Assembly: GCA_020724265.1 (NCBI GenBank)
Contig: DYHH01000005.1
Coordinates: 76,650-140,649, forward strand
Length of the DNA: 64,000 nucleotides
Reading direction: 5' to 3'
Origin: Melioribacter roseus
GTDB lineage: Bacteria > Bacteroidota > Ignavibacteria > Ignavibacteriales > Melioribacteraceae
The translations under genes and the position numbers were made by a program. The notes under the pieces were generated by a model. It did not search any database. It saw only the letters and a program-made list of their open reading frames with translations, and was not told where the DNA came from. This document shows, one piece after another, positions 19,701-25,846 of this stretch (position 1 is its first letter; every line of letters starts with the position of its first letter).

Positions 19701-21350
19701 TGTAAGTAAACCACCGGTACCACCGGAAACAGTAACACTTGTTCCGAAGAAGCCGGAAGTAGTTCCATCACCTGCTATTGTTATATTACCGTTATTACCG
19801 GATACGTTCGAAATTGAATTTAAAGTTATTGCGCCAATACGATTTACAAGACCGGCATCACCGATTGTACTGGCACCTGTTCTTGCACCACCACCAATAT
19901 TAATATTACCATTGTTGATATTGGCAGCATTTGTAACGCCTGCAAAATCTGCTTGGTTATTGATACCACCATCAGCTCTGAGAATACCTGTAGTTAAAGC
20001 TGCTATATTGATATTAGCACTTGTGTTATAATTCACAGGTAGACCGGCAAAAGCACTCGAAGTTGATGCGGTATTTGAAATTTGACCAGTAACAGTAAGG
20101 TTTGCAGCTGTATTTAAGAAAGTGATATTGGCATTTAGTGTAGCATCAGTAGCAACACCTAATGTACCGCTTAAAACAGCACTATTAACTACATTTCCAT
20201 TAATTATTGTTACTTGATCGGCAAATTGGACCAAACCTGCATTACCACCATTAAGAGCAGCGTTATTACCGATTGAAACTCCGGCTTGGTTAGTAACATT
20301 ACCGTTAACCGTTAATGCACCACCCTGCGCAAACAATATTTGGCCTTCATTAGCAGCATCAAGACCTGTTGCATTTAATAAAACATTGCCATGAACAACA
20401 ACGGGAGCTGCTGTTGTAATATTGATAATACCGTTACCACTGTTTACTAAATTATTTGCAGCAGAGCCAAGAGTACCAATAGTAACAGCATGAGTAACGT
20501 TTGCACTTGCATTGCCCATAGTAACTAAACTGCTAACTGCAGTAATATTAGTTAGATTAACAGCTGCAACACCTGCGGTTGTTTTGTTTGCCGTAACATT
20601 AGGTAAAGTTACAGCGCCTGTAATTGTAGCAGCACCGGTAAGCGAAAATGCAAGAGTACCGTTGGTAACGTTGCCGGCAACAGCATGTGCACCGCTTGCA
20701 CCAACTATTGTTAATGTATTACTACCTAAGTTCAAAGCTGCAGCAGTTGTTAAAACACCCAACATTGTTTTTGATTCATTAAGTGTTAGAACAGTTCCAC
20801 CACCGACAGTTGTCAAATTTCCAAAATTGGTTGTGTTACCTGCAGCAGGCAATTCAAATCCTGAAGTAATTGCAGCACCACCGTTATAAGTAAAGTTATG
20901 AGTACCAGCAGTAAAGTTGATTTGCGAATCAACAGTACCTGCAGTTCTCGTTACGTTTCCGCTGAATGTTAAATTAGAAGCACCTGTTACAGCACCAGCC
21001 GTTAAAGTAAGGTTTGTAAACCGGAATGGTCCTGTAAAGGCAGTATTTACCTGAACGTCTATACCAGCATTAACAAATACCGGTGTACCTCCACCAGTAG
21101 AAGTGAAAGTGAGGGCTTTGTTAATTGTGATATTACCTTCGGTATAATTATCGCCTGTGAATGCAACCGAGATAGTTGATCCGGGAGGCGCTCCAATGAT
21201 TGCCGAACCAACGGTCAACTTAGGCTGAGCCTGAGTACCAGGGTTAGCATCATTACCCGACTGGTTGTTTACATAGAATGTTTGTGCTTGTGCTATTACT
21301 CCCATAAAGAGAAACACAAGAACAAGTGATACGAGTCTTTTAAGATTCAT
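13716..21350 (-). CDS. Giant secreted beta-repeat protein with dockerin, cohesin-like and T9SS domains
   Basis: 2,544 residues. A signal peptide (LVSLVLVFLFMGVIAQAQ) leads into TFYVNNQSGNDANPGTQAQP, the usual opening of parallel beta-helix surface proteins. Residues about 50-2045 are a low-charge Asn/Thr/Gly/Val/Ala-rich repeat region with recurring words such as TVNGNVTNQAG and LTVTG, consistent with a very long beta-solenoid. Two cadherin/Ig-like repeats occupy about 2047-2250. A type I dockerin follows at about 2255-2320, with two calcium loops DINGDGNVDLLDALLALD and DMDDDGDVTLLDALAILD. Next is a cohesin-like domain (about 2345-2450) and a T9SS domain (opening DLSQNYPNPFNPST, ending KKMMLIK). 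It is probably a fibrous cell-surface or scaffold protein; no catalytic domain is visible. First gene of the two-gene operon. Confidence 0.85.
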   Translation of the reverse strand: MNLKRLVSLVLVFLFMGVIAQAQTFYVNNQSGNDANPGTQAQPKLTVGSAIIGAPPGSTISVAFTGDNYTEGNITINKALTFTSTGGGTPVFVNAGIDVQVNTAFTGPFRFTNLTLTAGAVTGASNLTFSGNVTRTAGTVDSQINFTAGTHNFTYNGGAAITSGFELPAAGNTTNFGNLTTVGGGTVLTLNESKTMLGVLTTAAALNLGSNTLTIVGASGAHAVAGNVTNGTLAFSLTGAATITGAVTLPNVTANKTTAGVAAVNLTNITAVSSLVTMGNASANVTHAVTIGTLGSAANNLVNSGNGIINITTAAPVVVHGNVLLNATGLDAANEGQILFAQGGALTVNGNVTNQAGVSIGNNAALNGGNAGLVQFADQVTIINGNVVNSAVLSGTLGVATDATLNANITFLNTAANLTVTGQISNTASTSSAFAGLPVNYNTSANINIAALTTGILRADGGINNQADFAGVTNAANINNGNINIGGGARTGASTIGDAGLVNRIGAITLNSISNVSGNNGNITIAGDGTTSGFFGTSVTVSGGTGGLLTFANENFNLSGSITNSKTTAGAAAVSVGVGAGLAGATFTLGGSILNQAASNVVVPLSVGGAVAITGSINNSGAGTVNFSNLTTANVTVTGGLTSSGAGGTITFPAITNGVVNVNNINLSAGTINFAASHNAAFNVNGPWTVSGGTLNIQGTGAVAVNVSQTVTSTITWTGGTINFTGRNNINIGSVNTYIGGTGVNPTFTSAGTTLRFIEPLPNVVQNIYVGLSSPVYPGPLTIDNDGNIPSPVVRVLPNGGALANLYVLNDVLFDTDVVLNSILLDGVRLNVGKNGLGGGDGDFDNTSGYTTANGGMVMMSGTAALQTVNGNFNPTAGATFGDFGVDNERDAGAPDGVADVVFAANLNAAVFTGDFFLAEGEVDLANTLFNGSAPDWPTVFRTEGLFVTTAPIIAPGTRISVTYYGFDKVTALEIPAGATALHNLTVSTTNGALAGFGIVTMGGPATVNGTLTIDANQSLYTGANVLTLAGATAVVNGNLVDDGGVRVQLAAPTGTVFSGTGILPSIQVNAGSVGNNLAGAGLVSNGFGADGVWGGAGVNADDFNTKDGNITYAGGAASSLMATFSAPVAPSTTNFLNLTTAAGATFTLGANAIMGGNMAHVAGNIDLGGFTLDHRGTAPGINVGATTVNGLLYFQTAATNLTVTGPGTAVIGANFQYADVTNDGATQTFTLLSASTGNLQITGDITLSDNTAAVPAGDGALLDIGAGRTLTAAGANVTVGAGCGFTATNLGTTGILDLDVAAPNTLLTWNTPANSSVTNLTVNDDVALSGGIAGSTLIIGNGAPGAFVHNAGNLDIGTANLQIGDGTAPNPTNFNRTGATATYSGSGYMVWNSTGAFNHSTVVAAGAMTINKFRTLLNLALVNPRGLVVVQNLDILNSSVFTNSVAGVGYLTVGDATNVPVISLGEINATDPNIATNAPTFGNAEVDYIFTDAAGVPADGYTVTTTVWPTAQPARNVTVNMAANVNNVTLAANRNITTALNLTQGGLVWDSPVNVTLDADLVITRNAGGFMTRNADGVAPVGTLTAPSVDLVYTNAVGNTGEEYSLPTVVRNVTLGLPAGTAVAVASSRTIEGVITWNSTLTFNAATTTNVTMAQTLPALSTVVNNGTVNWNGGITVNGTYTNNGTTSTTGGFAGTGNVANNNIMNLDGLNMTAGTFTLAGGSATTFTGDAVFNNVVLPAAFPAATINTANDLAFNGTFTNALLNLNFTGTNDQAVALGANRVVNNISLVKGNDGTVSVSGGNVTLQNGVAPFGLLTLTRGILEMVDPSMLTLNLTVAGGIITNLGYVRNLAQATHYSHVVGKLGVAIPAGTIGRTEWPVGSINPNYRPAAITFTAGNATIAPTTIIVSHVDAEPTGVKNLPLDGGVKFADPNVDNMIGGKAPYHWSFEATTSLGAAQMMNVELNGTNLSRPLDNHNDLRIIRRFDGDVAVNGWFLEGDPANYSNAMYVNTPAPGDTLLLVRNIGSAGSAIAQRALFTIGIPTQPPVFTAKGSDDPLANRTINENDTYTFTYQANDLDANPQAIVYSVQGVAPAVPDTEYSIDSVTGDFEFTPSFDLVLAGDEDFTFIVQAMKDGDSTFVTDQLVINVTHVNRPPSIDSLLADTTSVQILNEFAHEFVSSDPDAGQTLTWALTVDPTGGAATINPATGMFSWTPDTADAGNDYTFTVTVTDDDAAPLADATTFTLSVGYDRVKGDINGDGNVDLLDALLALDAAIEKIVLSGLEHWAGDMDDDGDVTLLDALAILDVWTGGPMAASGGKPTSNILSKIQSYNALASFGKLDVDQESRVIHLPVNLSNVEGIRAFGFDVELSMEVESITPLFNMPSEWLTASNYKDGKLMIGAIGLEDLASDLVLTLEIVLKDKKDKVSLSGIAKINGKEQVLNQVTVQEIPNRFDLSQNYPNPFNPSTIIKYDLAENVNVTMKIYNIAGQEVATIVNGFQEAGSYQVRWDGTNNFGSKVAAGLYIYRLEAGPFTSVKKMMLIK

Positions 21351-21915
21351 ATTTAATTCCCCATAATTGGTTGAAAAAAAATTTTCAATATTGAATCGTG
21401 AGTTAAAGTAATTAATAAAAAAATCAAGGCGGTAAGTTTTTCATCATTTAGTAACCTCCACTTTTTTTTGTCAAAAAAAATATTTAAGGATTCAAGTAGG
21501 TTCAATGTTCTTCGATTTTGCTTAGTCATTTATAGAAATAATTTAATTCCCTTTGTAAGAATTCATAGAAAAATATGCAAAAAAGTTCCTTTTGTCAATC
21601 AATTAAAAAATAAAATGTATTTGTAAAATATTGCATGCTTTGTATTTAGTAACTGTCAATTAACAATAACCATTATATGTGGGAAGATAATAAAAAACTT
21701 TTTCAATAAATGAACTTCAATCTTTGGAATCATAGGGCAGCCTTAAAATCTGAAAAAACGCAAGCATTACACATATTTATTGTTTATTTACCCTCTATAT
21801 TAAGAAAAATTACTTGCATCAAAATATATTACTAAAGGAATTCTATGTCAATAGCATATTGCAAAATACAACAAAAACTTAATTTTTATGTTAGTCATCA
21901 CAAACATACGGGTAA
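21351..21915. other. AT-rich intergenic region upstream of the giant gene
   Basis: About 565 bases with no credible open frame, no tRNA and no repeat shared with the rest of the window. It must hold the promoter of the operon reading leftwards from 21350. I could not single out a convincing promoter motif. Confidence 0.4.
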
Positions 21916-22860
21916 TTAATTTACCACATTTTCAAGGATTTCAAAAAAACCCTTGGTAGTATTTATTTTACAGCGGGCGCCAATTGGTAAAGTGATATTG
22001 TTATTTACGTGCCCGTGATTAACGTTATAGATTACCGGTTTACGAATATTTGCAAAATAATCAAGTATAACTTCATTCAATGTAAGTGTCTTTTTATCGG
22101 AGTCTTGTTCATAGCAATCAATGAACCTTCCTAAAATTATTCCCTTTGCTTTTTTAATGATATTCTGTCTTCGCAGCATATTGAACATTCTATCTATCTT
22201 GTAAGGCGGTTCGCTTATTTCTTCCAACAATAAAATTGAATTGTCAAATGTAGGAAGAAAACGAGAACCCGATAATGCAATTAAAGAAGTAAGGTTGCCT
22301 CCGATTAATCGACCTTCAGCGCGTCCTTTGTTAAGTACAAAATATTTTTCGCTGTTAGGATTTACTACTCTTCTTTTCTTTTTATTAGAGGTAATCATAT
22401 CCCAGAATTGTTCTTCAATAAAATTTTCATTTTCATCAAGACCAAAATATGTGCTTATCATAGGACCCGCAAATGTAATTAATTTTGCCTTTTCAAGAAT
22501 TGCCAACTGCAATGTTGTTATATCGCTGAAGCCGACAAATATTTTCGGGTTGCTTCTGATAAGTTTGAAATTAATTTTATCAATAAAACGAATAGAGCCG
22601 TAACCGCCTCTTAAACAAATAATTGCTTTCACATTTTTGTTAGCGAACATAGAATGAAAATCATTCAGCCGCAAATCATCATCTCCGGCAAGATAACCTC
22701 TTTCGGAAAAAACAGATTTGCCCAAAAGCACAGGGTAACCTTGTGCTTCAAAATACTTAACTGCATTATTAATTTTTTCAGAATTGTTTATTGGTGATGA
22801 AGGTGCAATCACTCCGATTAAATCACCGCGGTTAAGTTTTTTTGGTTTGATAATTTTCAT
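21916..22860 (-). CDS. ldcA: LD-carboxypeptidase (muramoyltetrapeptide carboxypeptidase, family S66)
   Basis: 314 residues, normal for S66. The opening LNRGDLIGVIAPSSPI, the phrase CLRGGYGSIRFID and the nucleophile elbow VGFSDITTL (catalytic Ser) are family hallmarks. The Glu (LLLEEISEPPY) and His (NHGHVNNNITLPIG) of the triad are present. It removes the terminal D-alanine from tetrapeptides of recycled murein in the cytoplasm. It is a single gene with no close neighbour, sitting beside a long repeat region. Confidence 0.92.
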   Translation of the reverse strand: MKIIKPKKLNRGDLIGVIAPSSPINNSEKINNAVKYFEAQGYPVLLGKSVFSERGYLAGDDDLRLNDFHSMFANKNVKAIICLRGGYGSIRFIDKINFKLIRSNPKIFVGFSDITTLQLAILEKAKLITFAGPMISTYFGLDENENFIEEQFWDMITSNKKKRRVVNPNSEKYFVLNKGRAEGRLIGGNLTSLIALSGSRFLPTFDNSILLLEEISEPPYKIDRMFNMLRRQNIIKKAKGIILGRFIDCYEQDSDKKTLTLNEVILDYFANIRKPVIYNVNHGHVNNNITLPIGARCKINTTKGFFEILENVVN

Positions 22861-23205
22861 TGTAACAAATACCGTACTCTATAATTATAAATCTCAACAG
22901 ATTTTTTTAACTGCACAAAAATGGAATTGCGATGCCGACAAATATTTATTTTTTGAGATAAATTGTGAACTCTTAAATCTACTATTATATATAGATAGCA
23001 TTTTTCGTAAGCTTATATTAAATAAAAGTATAAAAATGAAAGTAAAGTTGGTTCTACCGATCTGCAGCTTTTGGATGATTGTTTGAAAAAGACTTTTCGT
23101 AAATGCGGGTTTCACTATTCTCCAAATGCTTTGTGAGAATGAAAAATTTATTTTTGGAAAATATACAATAAATTAAATAAATAAAAAAGCATTCTAAAAT
23201 AATGA

Positions 23206-23420
23206 ACGCGGATGTATTAGCGTATTCGCGGCTAAAAAAAAGCCTTGTTTTATGTGCTATGTTTTTAATAGTTCAATTAAAAAGCAAATGGCTTTTGCCG
23301 CTAATGCGCGGATAATAATATATTTTTTTTCGAAATTTTAATTGTTTTGTTATTCGCAAATTCGCTGCATATTTTTTTTTGATTTTCATTTCACGTCTTT
23401 TTGTGTATGGTCAATCAAGT
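23206..23420. repeat. About 200-bp interspersed repeat, copy 1
   Basis: This stretch (from ACGCGGATGTATTAGCGTATTC through GCGCGGATAAT to TCAATCAAG) is nearly the same as 28737-28942, in the same orientation. Both copies sit immediately before blocks of the small-hairpin array. It contains words of the CGCGAATT palindrome family. It has no coding capacity. Bases 22861-23205, between ldcA and this copy, hold nothing I recognise. Confidence 0.75.
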
Positions 23421-23439
23421 CAACGGGATTTTTTATATG

Positions 23440-24700
23440 AATGTTTCGAATGAGTTTATTTGTTGTTTTATACAATAGTGAAATCCCTTTGGGATTTTTT
23501 AATTGTCTATTTCAAATGATTCTATTTTTAAAGAACTTCGTAGAAGTTCCATTATTGTAACACCTATGTAACGCTAGTTTTTATATGCTTCATAGAAGCT
23601 TCATTAAATTTTATAACGATTTGTGGTTTCTTAATCGCCTGAGCACTACCCTATAATGAAACACCTACGGTGTTTAGGGGTGTGTTTTTCTTTTTATTTT
23701 CTACAATAATGAAATCCCTAACGGGATTTTTTGATATGCATGTTTCACATGATTTTTTTTGTTGTTTTATACGATAATTAAATCCCAGACGGAATTTTTG
23801 AAATTATGTTTTAAATAATTTTTTTTGTTGATTATGCAATAGGAAATCCCCTTTGGAATTTTCTTATTGTCCATTTCGGATGATTCTATTTTAATGAACT
23901 TCGTAGAAGTTCCAGTATTGTAACATACATGCTAATACTGCTTTGCAAAAGCTTCGTAGAAGCTTCATTAAATTTTATAATAATTTGTGGTTTCTTCATC
24001 GCTTGAGCTCTACTCTTTAATGAAACACCTACGGTGTTTTGGGATGTGTTTTTCTTTTTATTTTCTACAATAATGAAATCCCTAACGGGATTTTTTGATA
24101 TGCATGTTTCAAATGTTTTTTTTGTTGTTTTATTGGATAATTAAATCCCAGACGGAATTTTTGAAATTATGTTTTAAATAATTTTTTTTTGTTGATTTTG
24201 CAATAGGAAATCCCCTTTGGAATTTTCTTATTGTCCATTTCGAATGATTCTATTTTTAAAGAACTTCGTAGAAGTTCCAGTATTGTAACATACATGTTAA
24301 TACTGCTTTGCAAAAGCTTCGTAGAAGCTTCATTAAATTTTATAATAATTTGTGGTTTCTTCATCGCTTGAGCTCTACTCTTTAATGAAACACCTACGGT
24401 GTTTTGGGGTGTGTTTTTCATTTTATATTCTACAATAATGAAATCCCTAACGGGATTTTTTATATGAATGTTTCGAATGGTTTTTTTTGTTGTTTTATAC
24501 GATAATAAAATCCCTAACGGGATTTTTTATATGACTGTTTCGAATGTTTTTTTTGTTGTTTATACAATAGTGAAATCCCGATGGGATTTTCTAATTGTCA
24601 ATTTCAAATGATTCTATTTTTAAAGAACTTCGTAGAAGTTCCATTATTGTAACAACTATGTAAACGCTAGTTTCCAAAAGCTTCATAGAAACTTCACTAT
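23440..24700. repeat. Tandem array of about 364-bp units made of small hairpins
   Basis: Four kinds of short perfect hairpin recur in fixed order: AAATCCC/GGGATTT (e.g. 23712-23729), GAACTTC/GAAGTTC (e.g. 23896-23912), AAGCTTC/GAAGCTT (e.g. 23949-23965) and AAACACC/GGTGTTT (e.g. 24023-24039), with loops of 3-4 bases built on TA. The GAACTTC hairpin falls at 23533, 23896, 24261 and 24625, steps of 363, 365 and 364 bases. The array ends next to a Y1 transposase gene, and further copies lie beyond it at 25328 and 29145. Short frames inside the units are translations of the repeat. Confidence 0.85.
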
Positions 24701-24702
24701 AG

Positions 24703-25155
24703 CTAATCAAAAACATATCTTCTATCAAAATCGATACCGAACTTTTCCAGAAAACTAATATACTCATCCTCAAAAGTTTTATGTTTATGATGTTCCTCTT
24801 GATTCACAATATAATTTACAACATCATCTATTTGTGACCTTGAATATGTGAAGGCACCGTAACCCTTTTGCCAAGCAAACCTATTTTTTATTAGTCCTTT
24901 TTCTTTTATAAAGTTTGTTGAGCTTTGTTTAATACTTTTTACCAAATCAGAAACTGCTGTATCCGGCTTCATCGATAGGAATATGTGGACATGATCCAAG
25001 TAACCGTTTACAGCTAAGCTAAATTGTCCTTTGTTATTAATTATTCCGCTTATGTAAGCGAATAGTTGTTCGCGCATTGATTTATGTAAAAGTCTTTCTC
25101 GGTTTTTTGTAGAAAAGATAATTTGTACGTATAACTGTGTGTATGTGTTTGCCAT
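24703..25155 (-). CDS. REP-associated type Y1 transposase (IS200-like)
   Basis: 150 residues, the size of a TnpA-REP/IS200 protein. The HUH motif is His55-Val-His57 in LDHVHIFLSM and the catalytic tyrosine is Tyr115 in DDVVNYIVNQEEHHK. The opening TYTQLYVQIIFSTKNRE and FAWQKGYGAFTYS are typical of the Y1_Tnp family. Such enzymes nick single strands beside small hairpins. Here the gene is bordered on both sides by hairpin-rich repeat units, the arrangement known for REP-associated transposases. The frame is intact and may still act on the array in trans. Confidence 0.92.
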   Translation of the reverse strand: MANTYTQLYVQIIFSTKNRERLLHKSMREQLFAYISGIINNKGQFSLAVNGYLDHVHIFLSMKPDTAVSDLVKSIKQSSTNFIKEKGLIKNRFAWQKGYGAFTYSRSQIDDVVNYIVNQEEHHKHKTFEDEYISFLEKFGIDFDRRYVFD

Positions 25156-25239
25156 TTATTCCTCATATTATTTCCTGATTAAATTATGATTTTGAAATCA
25201 AATATGGAATAGAAAATGAAACAACTGCGTTGTTTGGGT

Positions 25240-25535
25240 TATGTTTTTCTTTTTGATTTTTTTATACAACAATGAAATCCCCTTTGGGATTTTCTTGTTG
25301 TCCATTTCGAATGATTCTATTTTTAAAGAACTTCGTAGAAGTTCCAGTATTGTAACATACATGCTAATACTGCTTTGCAAAAGCTTCGTAGAAGCTTCAT
25401 TAAATTTTATAATAATTTGTGGTTTCTTCATCGCTTGAGCTCTACTCTTTAATGAAACACCTACGGTGTTTGGGATGTGTTTTTCTTTTTATTTTCTACA
25501 ATAATGAAATCCCTAACGGGAATTTTTTTCATGAT
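25240..25535. repeat. Hairpin-array copy on the other side of the transposase
   Basis: One further unit with the AAATCCC, GAACTTC (25328-25344), AAGCTTC and AAACACC hairpins in the same order and orientation as the main array. Bases 25536-25790 after it show no gene or recognisable repeat. Confidence 0.8.
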
Positions 25536-25790
25536 GATCGAGAATTATTTTAGTTGTTACCATTAAGAGAAATCCATTACGGAATTATTATTAAACATAT
25601 CTAGGAAGGAAAATGTTTATAATAGATTAGTGTTCGTAAAATTGCCAATGAGAATATTAATTATAACGAAGTGATTAATATCGCAGAGATGAGAAACTAC
25701 CCAACACAAATTTTCTAAATAAAAAATTTTAAATATGCTGTGTATGATTAATGCTTCTAATTCATTTAAGAGATTTTATTTATCGATAAG

Positions 25791-25833
25791 AAAAAAAAAA
25801 TTGAGAGCCGGTTTTATTCAAACCGACTCACAA
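25791..25833 (-). terminator. Rho-independent terminator of the T9SS cargo gene
   Basis: A 14-bp stem with two mismatches (25801-25814 with 25820-25833) and a 5-base loop, followed on the minus strand by a run of ten T (25791-25800). It lies 13 bases after the stop of the gene at 25847. Confidence 0.9.
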
Positions 25834-25846
25834 TTAAAAATAAATA

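Noticed and set aside
19363-20031. 222-codon plus-strand frame rich in Val, Pro and Leu
   Set aside because: It is antisense to the giant secreted protein; the lack of stops reflects the Asn/Gly/Ala/Thr codon bias of the true strand.
22784-23115. Two overlapping frames beside ldcA
   Set aside because: AT-rich, no recognisable domain, no ribosome site, on opposite strands of the same stretch.
23440-24700. CRISPR array
   Set aside because: The period is about 364 bp, the units are full-length repeats without unique spacers, and no cas genes are near.
24167-25431. Short minus-strand frames giving similar peptides (ELLRSSLKIESFE...) in several array units
   Set aside because: They are translations of the hairpin units; similarity follows from DNA repetition, the peptides mirror palindromes, and they have no ribosome site or domain.
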